A DNA stretch of 64,000 bases from Parazoarcus communis. Lineage in GTDB: Bacteria; Pseudomonadota; Gammaproteobacteria; Burkholderiales; Rhodocyclaceae. Below are positions 25,551 through 34,120 of this stretch, piece by piece. The stretch covers positions 3,596,001 through 3,660,000 of the forward strand of contig NZ_CP022188.1 in NCBI RefSeq assembly GCF_003111665.1. Reading direction: 5' to 3'. The notes beneath the pieces were generated by a model. The model had not been told where the DNA came from. It did not search any database and worked only from the letters and a program-made list of their open reading frames with translations. Position 1 is the first letter of the stretch, and every line of letters begins with the position of its first letter. The position numbers and the translations under genes were made by a program.

Positions 25551-26267
25551 TCAAACGCCCATGTAGCGGTGCCACAGACTCCGGTCGGCATCGAGCTCGG
25601 CTGAACTGCCGCTCCAGACCAGCCTGCCGCGTTCAAGAATCAGGTGGCGGTCGGCGAGTTGAACCAGTTTGTCGACGTATTTGTCGACGATCAGAATGGT
25701 CTGCCCCTGGGCTTTCAACGCGGAGATGCAGCGCCAGATCTCCTCGCGTATCAAGGGCGCGAGGCCCTCGGTTGCCTCGTCGAGGATCAGCAGGTGCGGG
25801 TTCGTCGACAGCGCCCGCCCAATCGCGAGCATCTGCTGTTCTCCGCCTGACAGTTGATCGCCCATGTTGTTGGCGCGCTCTGCCAGGCGCGGAAAGAGGG
25901 CGTAGATGCGCTCACGTGTCCAAGGCGGACTGGTTCGGCTGCGGTTCTCCGCAAATGCGGTGAGGTGTTCGCTTACCGACAGGTTGGGGAAGCACTGACG
26001 ACCTTCCGGAACGGTTGCCACACCCATTCGGGCGATGGTGTCCATACGCCGCCCGGCCACCTGTTCACCCCGAAAACGGATCTCACCCTGACTTGGCGAA
26101 AGGGCGCCGGTGATGCACTTGATGGTTGTGCTCTTGCCCATGCCGTTGCGGCCAAGCAAGCCGATGACTTCGCCCGGACGGATCGCAAAGCTCACGTCAA
26201 ACAGGACCTTGCTCGCGTCGTAACCGGCCTGAAGGTTGCAACAGGACAGCAGTGCGTTGCCGTTCAT
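25551..26267 (-). CDS. livF: Branched-chain amino acid type ABC transporter ATPase LivF
   Basis: 238 residues. Walker A GRNGMGKSTT (about 39-48), ABC signature LSGGEQQMLAIGRAL (about 137-151), Walker B LLILDEATEGL followed by the LivF-typical APLIREEIWRCI. Overlaps the stop of the LivG gene by four bases (ATGA). One of the two ATPases driving the LivHM permease. The symbol denotes the family; the transported compound is more likely an aromatic acid than an amino acid, given the neighbours. Confidence 0.9.
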   Translation of the reverse strand: MNGNALLSCCNLQAGYDASKVLFDVSFAIRPGEVIGLLGRNGMGKSTTIKCITGALSPSQGEIRFRGEQVAGRRMDTIARMGVATVPEGRQCFPNLSVSEHLTAFAENRSRTSPPWTRERIYALFPRLAERANNMGDQLSGGEQQMLAIGRALSTNPHLLILDEATEGLAPLIREEIWRCISALKAQGQTILIVDKYVDKLVQLADRHLILERGRLVWSGSSAELDADRSLWHRYMGV

Positions 26268-27013
26268 GTGGGTTCCCCCGTACCGAGATAAACCGCCTGG
26301 ACATCAGGGTTGGCACGGATGCTGTCGACATTGCCGCTGGCAAGGACCTTGCCGTACACCAGTACCGAGATGCGGTCGGCGAGTTTGAAGACCGCATCCA
26401 TGTCGTGCTCGATAAGCAGAATCGCCATGTGCTTGCGCAACTCGTCGATGAGTTCAACGACGCGTGCGGATTCGTCAGGTCCCATGCCTGCCATGGGTTC
26501 GTCGAGCAGCAACAGTCGGGGTCGAGCGGCCAGCGCAAGCGCGATGTCGAGCTGACGTTGGGCACCATGAGGAAGGCTGCCGGCGATATGATCGAGCGTA
26601 TGCGAGAGCCCGACCTGAGCTGCGATCGACTCCGCCTCCGCGTTGATCTCCATTTCGGCGTTGCGAGTACCTAACAGGCGGAAACTGCTGCCGCGATGCG
26701 CCTGTACCGCCGTGCGCAGGTTGTCACGCACACTCGCCTTTCGAAACAGGTTCGTGACCTGAAAGCAACGCGACAGGCCGGCACGGACACGCTTATGTGG
26801 CGGTAAGCCGGTGAGCTCGACACCGTCGAGCGTGATCTGTCCGGCATCGGCCGGCAACATGCCCGAGATCAGGTTGACCAGCGTGCTCTTGCCGGCGCCA
26901 TTGGGGCCGATCAGTGCGTGGACTTCGCCGCTTTCGACTGCGATGCTGACATGGTCGGTTGCGCGCAGACCGCGAAACTCTTTGATCAGGCCGCTTGCAG
27001 TAAACAGACTCAT
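26264..27013 (-). CDS. livG: Branched-chain amino acid type ABC transporter ATPase LivG
   Basis: 249 residues starting at MSLFTASGLIKEFRG. Walker A GPNGAGKSTLVN (about 37-48), signature-like PHGAQRQLDIALAL (the canonical LSGG is altered to LPHG, which is common in LivG), Walker B RLLLLDEPMAGMGP. The frame stays open far upstream (to 27826) but that part is antisense-like noise inside the LivM gene; the ATG at 27013 overlaps the LivM stop by four bases (ATGA). Partner ATPase of LivF in this transporter. Confidence 0.9.
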   Translation of the reverse strand: MSLFTASGLIKEFRGLRATDHVSIAVESGEVHALIGPNGAGKSTLVNLISGMLPADAGQITLDGVELTGLPPHKRVRAGLSRCFQVTNLFRKASVRDNLRTAVQAHRGSSFRLLGTRNAEMEINAEAESIAAQVGLSHTLDHIAGSLPHGAQRQLDIALALAARPRLLLLDEPMAGMGPDESARVVELIDELRKHMAILLIEHDMDAVFKLADRISVLVYGKVLASGNVDSIRANPDVQAVYLGTGEPT

Positions 27014-28005
27014 GCTGACCTCCAGCGCAGAAACCGGTTCGTCTTGCAGCCGGTCGTAGCGCGGCTGAACAAAGGGGACAAGCCGTCGGGGGCGTAAAGG
27101 ATGATGGCGATGAGCAGGGCGCCCAGGGGCCAGTGCCAGAATTCGGTCAGCTGTCTCAGGACCTCTTCGAGGCTGACCCATACCGCGGCCCCGGCCACGC
27201 CGCCCCAGCGATGGCCGAGTCCGCCGAGGACGACCATCACGATCAGGATTGCGGACTGCGACCAGTGCATGCTCGACGGGCTGATGAAGCCGTTCTGGGT
27301 CACCATCATCGCGCCCCCGAGACCGGCGATTGCTGCGGTAAGGACGAAGGCCTGCAGTTTGAGGAGGTAGCTCGGGTAGCCCAGCGCCCGCATGCGGCCC
27401 TCGTTGTCGCGGATGCCGATCATTGCCTGGCCGAAGCGTGTGCCGACGAGCTGATACAGGAAGGCAAAGACGACGGTGCATGTGAGCAGCACCACCCAGT
27501 ACAGGATCCGGTCGTCGTCGATATCGAGACCGAAACCGAGTGACGGGCTCACGGTGAGGTTGTAGCCGTCGTCGCCCCCATACACCCGCAAGGACACCGC
27601 AAGGTAGTAGAGCATCTGCGCAAAGGCGAGTGTGATCATGATGAAGTAGACGCCGCTGGTGCGAAGGGATAGCGCGCCGACGGCGAGCGCAGCGAGCGCA
27701 GCCACGGCCATCGCGCCCAACCACAGGAGCCATGTGGACTCGACGCCTGCCTCCATGAGCGCGACGAGGGCATAGGCGCCCATGCCAACGAAGCTGGCGT
27801 GCCCCAGTGCCACCAGCCCGCCACACCCCATCAGAAAGTTCAGACTGCTGGCAATAAGCATCACGATCAGCATTCGCATCGCGAATCCGATGTAGTACTC
27901 AAGCCCGAAGGCTGTCGCGATGACGGGGAGGGAGACGAGGGCGAGAAACAGGCTTCCCGCCACAAGTGGATTTTTAAGGGAGGGCGAGCTCACGTTCGTT
28001 TGCAT
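27010..28005 (-). CDS. livM: Branched-chain amino acid type ABC transporter permease LivM
   Basis: 331 residues with about ten hydrophobic helices; signature stretches LLIASS-like NFLMGCGGLVALGHASFVGM (about 55-75) and GGLGHRWGGVAGAAVWV (about 265-281), the cytoplasmic coupling loop. Overlaps LivG. The start lies two bases after the LivH stop, so the five genes form one tight transcription unit. Confidence 0.9.
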   Translation of the reverse strand: MQTNVSSPSLKNPLVAGSLFLALVSLPVIATAFGLEYYIGFAMRMLIVMLIASSLNFLMGCGGLVALGHASFVGMGAYALVALMEAGVESTWLLWLGAMAVAALAALAVGALSLRTSGVYFIMITLAFAQMLYYLAVSLRVYGGDDGYNLTVSPSLGFGLDIDDDRILYWVVLLTCTVVFAFLYQLVGTRFGQAMIGIRDNEGRMRALGYPSYLLKLQAFVLTAAIAGLGGAMMVTQNGFISPSSMHWSQSAILIVMVVLGGLGHRWGGVAGAAVWVSLEEVLRQLTEFWHWPLGALLIAIILYAPDGLSPLFSRATTGCKTNRFLRWRSA

Positions 28006-28007
28006 GT

Positions 28008-28928
28008 TTATCCTCTGGCGGGGAAAAGCCCTGCGGGCTTGAAAATCAGGATCAGGGCCATAAGTACGTACATGGCCACACTGGACAGGGCAGGAGCGAC
28101 ATCGGCCGCGAAAGTGGGGGAGCTGATTTCACGCAAAATCGGTGAGATGAAGGCGCGGCCTGCGGTATCGACCACGCCGACGAGGAGCGCCGCGATCAGG
28201 GAGCCGCGCACCGAACCGATACCGCCGATGACGATCACGACCAGCGCCGGGATCAGGATCGATTCGCCCATCCCGACCTGTACCGAGGTGATCGGCCCCA
28301 TCAGCGAGCCCGCCACGCCGGCAAGTGCTGCACCGATGACGAAAATAAGGGTGAACACGGTCCTGACCCTCACCCCCATCATTTCGGCCATGTGGCGGTT
28401 GGATGCCCCAGCACGAACCAGCATCCCGACCCGCGTGCGGTTCACGATCAGGTAGAGCGCCACGGCGGCGAGCACCCCTGCACCGACTATGAGCAGGCGG
28501 TAGGCCGGGTAGAGCAAACCGCCGCCCAACTCGAGCGGCCCCGACAGAGCCTCGGGCGCCGAGGCCATGACGGGCGCTGCGCCCCATGCCCATTTGACGA
28601 AATCGTCGGCCAGCAGAATGACGCCAAAGGTGGCAACCACCTGATTCAGGTGATTGCGCTGGTAGAGGCGTCTCATCAGGAGAACCTCAAGAAGTGCGCC
28701 GACGATCATCGTCAGGATCACCGCCAGCACGATGGCGAGCGCAAAGGAATCGGTCAGGACGTGAATCGTGGCTGCGAAGTAGGCGCCGAGCATGAAAAGC
28801 GTGCCATGGGCGAGGTTCATCGTGTCCATGACGCCAAAGACCAGGGTTAGACCGGCTGCAAGCATGAAGAGCATCAGGCCATAGCCGACACCGTTCAGCA
28901 GTTGTTCAATCAGGAAGATCGCGTCCAT
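28008..28928 (-). CDS. livH: Branched-chain amino acid type ABC transporter permease LivH
   Basis: 306 residues beginning MDAIFLIEQLLNGVGYGLML, about eight helices, with the coupling-loop block VVIVIGGIGSVRGSLIAALL (about 245-264). The frame is open upstream to 29171, but MDAIF is the normal family start and GGAGGG lies about eleven bases ahead of it. First gene of the leftward transporter operon; divergent from the Rieske oxygenase operon, with which it shares a 255-base promoter region. Confidence 0.9.
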   Translation of the reverse strand: MDAIFLIEQLLNGVGYGLMLFMLAAGLTLVFGVMDTMNLAHGTLFMLGAYFAATIHVLTDSFALAIVLAVILTMIVGALLEVLLMRRLYQRNHLNQVVATFGVILLADDFVKWAWGAAPVMASAPEALSGPLELGGGLLYPAYRLLIVGAGVLAAVALYLIVNRTRVGMLVRAGASNRHMAEMMGVRVRTVFTLIFVIGAALAGVAGSLMGPITSVQVGMGESILIPALVVIVIGGIGSVRGSLIAALLVGVVDTAGRAFISPILREISSPTFAADVAPALSSVAMYVLMALILIFKPAGLFPARG

Positions 28929-29183
28929 TCGAATTCCATCCCTCCGGGTTCGTTTTGGCCTTGGCGCGATGCCATGGCGAATTGATTCTTCGGGAATTTC
29001 CAGGGGCGGACTATCCGGATTAGGCAGGCAGGGCGTTTGCCTTGTCCGTTTCAGGCAAATCGGTGCTGATCTGCAATTTGCGGACAGCAGGTGCCAGTGC
29101 TGGCTATTGCGTGGAAGTACGAGTGAATAGATTTGCTCTCGCCGACGAGCCGCTTGCCTGGCTGTCCTCATGGAGCTTTCTGA
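28929..29183. promoter_or_regulatory. Divergent promoter region of the ABC transporter and Rieske operons
   Basis: No gene. On the transporter side a single GGATAG half site stands on the minus strand (29011-29016). On the oxygenase side GGACAG (29082-29087) and GGCTAT (29102-29107) are 20 bases apart on the plus strand, a weaker copy of the operator pair seen elsewhere. An inverted repeat TTTGCC (29036-29041)/GGCAAA (29054-29059) lies between them. Confidence 0.4.
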
Positions 29184-30141
29184 ATGACCTCACTCGAACT
29201 GCGCGTAGCGCGTATTGATCAGCTGACACCGCGCATCCGTAGATTGATCCTGGCGACGGTAGACGGGTTGCCCATACCTCACCACGATGCGGGAGCACAC
29301 ATCGAGTTGTGTGTTCCCGCGTCGGCCGACACCCCGGTGTTGCATCGTGCCTACTCACTGGTTGCGCCGGCCGACGGGGGAGACTGCTATGAGATCGCTG
29401 TGCAACTCGAGGAATCGGGCACAGGCGGGTCGCGCTGGGTTCACGGACTTCACGTTGGCGCGTTTGTTACTGCGTCCGTACCCGTGAATGCGTTCCCCCT
29501 GTCCGACACCGCCAGCGCGCACCTCTTGCTTGCCGGTGGCATCGGCATCACGCCCATCCTGTGCATGGCCCGCAGCCTTCATCGCGCCGGCGCGCCTTTC
29601 GAACTTCATTACGCCGCGCGGTCATCCGACACGGCAGCCTATTGCGCGGAGGTCGAAGCCTTGCCCGGATCCCGGTGCTGGTTTGACGGTGGAGACCCGT
29701 TGCGCGGAATGCCTCTGCCGGGCGTCATCGGGCCCCCCCGTCGAGGGACGCCATTTGTATGTCTGCGGCCCGAAAGGGTTCATTGGCGGGGTGCTCGATA
29801 CGGCACGCAAGCAGGGCTGGGAAGAAACGGCGCTGCATTGTGAACTCTTCAGCGGTGCGCTCGACGGGAAGGACGACAAACCCTTCACCGTAGCGCTTTC
29901 GAGAAGCGGGCTTTCCTTTGAGGTTGCAGTTGGAAAAACCGTGATGGATGTGATGGAGGAGGCCGGGCTCGACCCGATGTTCGATTGTCGTCGGGGCGAA
30001 TGCGGCATCTGTGTGACACAGGTGATCGAAGGCGAGGCCGATCACCGCGATATCTGTCTGTCGGCACGCGAGCGTGATGCCGGTGGCTTCTGCACCTGTG
30101 TTTCGCGCGCCCGTACAGGGCACCTGGTGCTCGATCTTTAA
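29184..30141 (+). pseudogene. VanB/IacF-type ferredoxin reductase of the Rieske oxygenase, broken by a +1 frameshift
   Basis: The N-terminal half (29184 to about 29739) encodes a flavin/NAD reductase of the phthalate-dioxygenase-reductase type (HRAYSLV flavin motif, LLLAGGIGITPILCMARSL). The C-terminal half is in the next frame (29740-30141): LYVCGPKGFIGGVL, then a plant-type [2Fe-2S] domain (FDCRRGECGICVTQVIEG ... GGFCTCVSRA). The switch is at a run of seven C (29733-29739); with six C the two halves join as GVIGPPVEGRHLYVCGPKGF, which is what the family shows. As written the product would stop at 29843 (219 residues) without its iron-sulfur domain. Either a sequencing indel, a recent mutation, or a slippery tract. 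First gene of the Rieske operon; ATG 29184 follows GGAG. Confidence 0.85.
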
Positions 30142-30159
30142 CCTTAGGAGGTGAACTGC

Positions 30160-31521
30160 ATGACCTTATCCCTTGAAGTGCTCGCATCCTGCGTGCGCGC
30201 GGACAGCGTGCACAAACGGGTCTATACGGATCCCGAGATTTTTGCGCTCGAGATGGAGCGGATCTACGGTCAAGCCTGGATCTATGTGGGCCATGAAAGC
30301 CAGGTTCCGAAAACGGGTGATTACCATACGACGCGCATCGGAGATCAGGACGTCATCATGGTCAGAGCGGCTGATGGCAAGGTACATGTCGTGTACAACC
30401 GCTGTCCGCACAAGGGTGCCAAGGTCGTCGCTGACGGGGAAGGTTGCACGGGCAAGTTCTTCCGCTGCCCCTATCACGCCTGGACATTCAAGCTCGATGG
30501 CAGCCACCTTTCCGCACCGCTGAAAAGCGGCCTGGAAGGGACGTGTTACGACCCTTCACACCCTGATTTTTCAATGAAAAAGGTGGCGCGAGTCGAGATC
30601 TATCGTGGCTTCGTCTTTGCCTGTCAGGCAGCCGAGGGGCCGGATCTGAAAGCCTTTCTCGGCGGTGTGATTTCGTCCATCGACAACCTCTGCGACCGCT
30701 CACCGGTCGGCGAAGTGGAGGTGGCGGGCGGTTCGTTCAAGGTAATGCAGAGTTCGAACTGGAAGGTGTTCTACGAGAACCTGCACGACACGATGCACGC
30801 CCGCATTACTCACGAATCGTCATATGTTGCCGCACGTGAAGAGGCGAAAACGCTCGGGGAGATGCCTTTCGAGCTGCTGATCATGGATGGCAACGGCGAG
30901 CCGTACGAATTCTGGGAAAAGCTCGAGCTGCGCGCCTACCCCAACGGCCATGGCTATATGGAAGCCATCTTTGACCCCGCAGCGGCGACACGTGACCCGG
31001 TCTCACGCGCACATTTCAGTTCGCTCTCGGAGGCTTACGGCGAGGCCCGCGCGCGCGAAATCATGGGCATGAACCGCCACAACACCATTCTCTACGGCAG
31101 TGGTTCGCCGCATACGGTGTTCCAGCAGTTTCGCAAGATCATCCCGATCAGCGTCGACCACACGATGATCGAGATCCAGACCTTTCGCCTCAAGGGCGCA
31201 CCACAGGCGGTGTTCGATCGTGCGCTGACCTATGCCAACCTGATCAACTCCCCCTCGTCAAACGTCATGCCCGATGACGTCGAGGTCTACAAGCGCTGCC
31301 AGGAAGGTAACCGCACCAACGGTGGGGACTGGGTCAGTCTCCACCGCTACCTCGGTACGGATCTTGAGACGCCGGATGGCTGGGTGTCGACCAACGGGAC
31401 GAGCGAACTGCCGATGAGGAACCAGTTTGCCGCGTGGAAACAATACATGCTCAACCCGCCCGCTGTGACCGGCGCCGGACAGCTGCAATCGAACATGGAG
31501 GATGGCCATGCAACTGCTTGA
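30160..31521 (+). CDS. Rieske non-haem iron aromatic-ring hydroxylase, alpha subunit
   Basis: 453 residues. Rieske cluster ligands C82/H84 (RCPHKGAKV) and C103/H106 (RCPYHAW). Catalytic iron site in ENLHDTMHARITH: bridging D210, ligands H213 and H218. Start at ATG 30160, eight bases after a perfect AGGAGG; an upstream GTG at 30151 overlaps that site. Partner of the beta subunit directly downstream and of the reductase upstream, so this is a two-component system with a fused ferredoxin-reductase rather than a separate ferredoxin. Anthranilate 1,2-dioxygenase and the indole-acetate enzyme IacC are among family possibilities; the nearby indole-oxygenase-like gene favours an N-heteroaromatic or aniline-type substrate. 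Substrate not determined. Confidence 0.88.
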   Translation: MTLSLEVLASCVRADSVHKRVYTDPEIFALEMERIYGQAWIYVGHESQVPKTGDYHTTRIGDQDVIMVRAADGKVHVVYNRCPHKGAKVVADGEGCTGKFFRCPYHAWTFKLDGSHLSAPLKSGLEGTCYDPSHPDFSMKKVARVEIYRGFVFACQAAEGPDLKAFLGGVISSIDNLCDRSPVGEVEVAGGSFKVMQSSNWKVFYENLHDTMHARITHESSYVAAREEAKTLGEMPFELLIMDGNGEPYEFWEKLELRAYPNGHGYMEAIFDPAAATRDPVSRAHFSSLSEAYGEARAREIMGMNRHNTILYGSGSPHTVFQQFRKIIPISVDHTMIEIQTFRLKGAPQAVFDRALTYANLINSPSSNVMPDDVEVYKRCQEGNRTNGGDWVSLHRYLGTDLETPDGWVSTNGTSELPMRNQFAAWKQYMLNPPAVTGAGQLQSNMEDGHATA

Positions 31522-32041
31522 TCGCACTATTGATGTTTCAACGTCGCCGGTCACACCGGCATCGATATCCGCAGAGCAACAGCGCGCTGTAGAACTGTTT
31601 CTCTTCCATGAAGTGCGCCTGCTCGACGAACGGCGTTTTTCCGAATGGCTGGCGCTCTGGTCCGAGGATGGCCGTTATTGGGTGCCGCGCTTCCACGACC
31701 AGCTCAACCCCTTCGAGCAGATCTCCCTGTTCTGGGAAGACAGGATGCTGCGGGAGGTAAGGGTCCGGCGTGTTGAAAATGCCCGCAACTGGTCACAGCA
31801 ACCGCCAACACGCAGTGCGCATGTCATCGGCAACATCACCATCGAAGGGGCTGACGCCGCGGGCAATCTGATTGTGCGGTCGACCTTCCAGCTCACTGAA
31901 TGGCGGTCGGAGCAGCGTCAGCTCGCGGGGGTGGTGTTCCACAAGCTCGCTGCGGTCGACGATGGATGGGAGATCGTGCTCAAACGGGTGAACCTCGTGA
32001 ATTGCGATGCCGTGTTCGCCAATCTGGAGGTTTTCATTTGA
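31508..32041 (+). CDS. Rieske aromatic-ring hydroxylase, beta (small) subunit
   Basis: 177 residues of the SnoaL/NTF2-like fold used by ring-hydroxylase beta subunits: VELFLFHEVRLLDERRF near the start, LWSEDGRYWVPRF, REVRVRRVENARNWSQQPP. Start placed at ATG 31508 because GGAGG stands six bases ahead; ATG 31502 in the same frame is too close to that site. It overlaps the end of the alpha gene by 14 bases and is followed by the hydrolase start at 32038. The subunit holds the alpha3beta3 assembly together. Confidence 0.87.
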   Translation: MQLLDRTIDVSTSPVTPASISAEQQRAVELFLFHEVRLLDERRFSEWLALWSEDGRYWVPRFHDQLNPFEQISLFWEDRMLREVRVRRVENARNWSQQPPTRSAHVIGNITIEGADAAGNLIVRSTFQLTEWRSEQRQLAGVVFHKLAAVDDGWEIVLKRVNLVNCDAVFANLEVFI

Positions 32042-32649
32042 ACACCACACCGGTTGTTCTTGCGCTGCATTATCAGAACGATGTTCTGCATCCAGATGGG
32101 CGCATCCGGATTGGCCTGGGCGATCAGGACCCCGCTCGTGAGGCCCTGATCGCAGCTGCGGGGCGACTGCTCGCGGGGGCACGCGCCGACGGCTGGCCAC
32201 TCATTCATGTACGGATCGCGTTCCGGCCGGATTACGCAGACCTTGCACGCAATACGCCAATCTTCCGTCGCACGGAAGAGATCGGTGCGGTGCGTGACGG
32301 GGAATGGGGCGCCGGGTTCTTCGATACGCTGGCACCCGTGGAGAGCAAGCGCGAGTTCGTGGTGAAGCACACGCGAATCAGCGCGTTCTACGGCACACAG
32401 CTCGAACAGTTGCTGCAGTTGCTGGGCGCCAGAACCCTGATCGTCGCCGGAGTCGCCACCCACTCAGTCGTCGAAAGCACAGTGCGTGACGCCGCCGATC
32501 GTGGGTTTGACGTCTGGGTCGCAGCCGATGCCTGCGCCGCGGCGGATCGCAACGTCCATCTGGCATCGCTGGCGAGCATGGGCCTGATTGCTACGGTGAC
32601 CGAGGCCGACCGTGCGCTTGAGAAGTTTCGTGGGGAGGCATGTACATGA
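32038..32649 (+). CDS. Isochorismatase-like cysteine-hydrolase family protein lacking the cysteine
   Basis: About 203 residues. Start is TTG 32038, overlapping the beta-subunit stop, with GGAGG six bases before it. The catalytic Asp (LHYQNDVLHP) and Lys (FVVKHTRISAFYGT) of the family are present, but the nucleophile position in GVATHSVVESTVRDA is Ser where active amidohydrolases of this superfamily have Cys. Isochorismatases such as EntB also lack that Cys, so hydrolysis of a vinyl ether, or another chemistry, is possible instead of amide cleavage. In this operon it would act on a ring-cleavage or dihydrodiol-derived product of the Rieske enzyme. Substrate unknown. Confidence 0.8.
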   Translation: MNTTPVVLALHYQNDVLHPDGRIRIGLGDQDPAREALIAAAGRLLAGARADGWPLIHVRIAFRPDYADLARNTPIFRRTEEIGAVRDGEWGAGFFDTLAPVESKREFVVKHTRISAFYGTQLEQLLQLLGARTLIVAGVATHSVVESTVRDAADRGFDVWVAADACAAADRNVHLASLASMGLIATVTEADRALEKFRGEACT

Positions 32650-33482
32650 CGGATACGGACATTCGAACCCAAACGCGTCTCGACGGAAAGATCGCCATCG
32701 TGACTGGTGCAACCCAGGGCCTCGGTGCGGATATCGCACGCTCACTGGCCAAGGCTGGTGCGCAGGTGTTTCTGGTTGGCCGCGGGCGCGCCGCGGGTGA
32801 AGCGGTGGCGGCGGAGATTGGACCGGTGGCCACCTTTGTCGAGACCGACATCACCGACGATGGTGCGATCGACGCCTGCATCAAACAGGTGATCCAGCGT
32901 TTTGGGCGTCTCGACCTGCTGGTGAACAATGCCTGCAGTTACGACGATCAGGGCTTGGCATCTTCCCGGGCGCAGTGGCTGAGTACGCTCAACGTAAACC
33001 TGGTCTCCGCCGCGATATTCACGCAGAAGGCGGCCGAGCGGATGACGCGGGGCGGTGTCGTGATCAACTTGGGCAGTACAGGGGGAAAGTTTGGTGCTGA
33101 CGGGCGGGCGATCTATCCCGCATCAAAGGCAGCGATCATCCAGGTCACGAAGAATTTCGCCGTTACGCTGGCGCCGCTGGGAGTCCGGGTGCTGTCGGTA
33201 TCGCCGGCTTGGACCTGGTCGCCGGCAGTCGAGCGCATGAGCGGTGGTTCAACCGCGGTGGCGGATGCGGTGGGCGCGCACTTCCATCCGCTCGGTCGTG
33301 TGGGCCGTGGTGAAGAGATCGGCCGCGTGATCGCATTTGCAGCCAGCGAAGAGGCCTCATGGATGACAGGGTCGGATCTGTCCGTCGATGGTGGCTTCTC
33401 CATTCTCGGGCCCGATCAGGGGATCTCTCCGCGAACCTGGTTCGACCGGTTGGCAAACGGGGATGCGGACAAGGGCGGATGA
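32646..33482 (+). CDS. Short-chain dehydrogenase/reductase (Rieske operon)
   Basis: 278 residues. NAD(P)-binding TGATQGLGADIARSL (about 18-32), LVNNACSYDD, catalytic Ser in INLGSTGGKFG and the YxxxK pair in AIYPASKAAI. ATG 32646 is chosen over ATG 32640 because GGAGG lies seven bases ahead; it overlaps the hydrolase stop. Clearly a paralogue of the SDR at 36683-37471: both share CSY/CTY after the NNA/NCA motif, VSPAWTWS/VSPGWTWS, and a GGFSILGP/GGYTALGP ending. A dihydrodiol or hydroxy-ring dehydrogenase is likely. Last gene of the Rieske operon. Confidence 0.86.
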   Translation: MTDTDIRTQTRLDGKIAIVTGATQGLGADIARSLAKAGAQVFLVGRGRAAGEAVAAEIGPVATFVETDITDDGAIDACIKQVIQRFGRLDLLVNNACSYDDQGLASSRAQWLSTLNVNLVSAAIFTQKAAERMTRGGVVINLGSTGGKFGADGRAIYPASKAAIIQVTKNFAVTLAPLGVRVLSVSPAWTWSPAVERMSGGSTAVADAVGAHFHPLGRVGRGEEIGRVIAFAASEEASWMTGSDLSVDGGFSILGPDQGISPRTWFDRLANGDADKGG

Positions 33483-33499
33483 TGGCTGCCGCTTAAAGG

Positions 33500-33537
33500 A
33501 TTCGGGGCGAAGGTGATGATTCACCTTCGCCCCGAAT
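33500..33537. terminator. Bidirectional terminator between convergent operons
   Basis: A perfect 17-bp stem (ATTCGGGGCGAAGGTGA and its complement) with a TGAT loop sits 18 bases after the rightward SDR stop and 24 bases before the leftward flavin-reductase stop. T tracts are short on both sides (CCTTTAA on the minus strand). Confidence 0.75.
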
Positions 33538-33560
33538 GGTTCACGGGAAGACGTTCCGAC

Positions 33561-34109
33561 TCATGCGTTTGCCGCGACGGCCACTTTGTCTGGCGCCGTG
33601 TTGCTGTTCGTGCGCAGATTCAGGATGTTCGTTTCATCCTTATCGGGTGACGCATAGCGGCCGCGATAGAACAGCAGCGGCGCGCGGTCGTCGACATGCA
33701 GCTTGCGCACCCGTCCGACCAGGATCAGATGATCGCCGCCGTCGTACTGGTGCGCGGTGCTGCATTCGAACACGGCCGCGCAACCCGGGAGCAGCGGAAT
33801 GCCGTCGATGCCTTGGGCGGTGTCGACGCCGTTGAACTTGTCGCCCGCGCCGCGCGCAAAGCGGTCTGACAGCGCCTGTTGGTTGCTGGCAAGCACATGG
33901 ATCGCGAAGCCACTTGCCTGGGTAAAGGCGGGCAGGCTGTACGAGCGTTTTGCCAGGCTCCACAGCACGAGCGGCGGATCGAGTGACACCGATGCGAAGC
34001 TGTTGACCGTGACCCCGACGGGCTGCCCTTCTGCGTCCGTCGTGGTGATGATGGTGACACCGGTGGCGAAGTGCCCCAGCGCGTCGCGGAGTTCTCGTGA
34101 GTCGATCAT
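33561..34109 (-). CDS. Flavin reductase, partner of the StyA-like monooxygenase
   Basis: 182 residues of the flavin-reductase-like split barrel (LGHFATGVTIITTTD, TVNSFASVSLDPPLVLWSL, ECSTAHQYDGGDHLILVG). Start ATG 34109 has GGAGG five bases upstream; the open frame extends to 34421 inside the porin gene but that is not coding. StyB/IndB/IifD-type proteins supply reduced FAD to a StyA-type oxygenase encoded in the same operon, and that gene (35316-36596) is two genes upstream. Last gene of the leftward operon. Confidence 0.85.
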   Translation of the reverse strand: MIDSRELRDALGHFATGVTIITTTDAEGQPVGVTVNSFASVSLDPPLVLWSLAKRSYSLPAFTQASGFAIHVLASNQQALSDRFARGAGDKFNGVDTAQGIDGIPLLPGCAAVFECSTAHQYDGGDHLILVGRVRKLHVDDRAPLLFYRGRYASPDKDETNILNLRTNSNTAPDKVAVAANA

Positions 34110-34120
34110 TGTGTCCTCCA

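Noticed and set aside
27014..27826. Upstream extension of the LivG frame
   Set aside because: Lies wholly inside LivM in another frame; Arg/His-rich nonsense; the true start overlaps the LivM stop.
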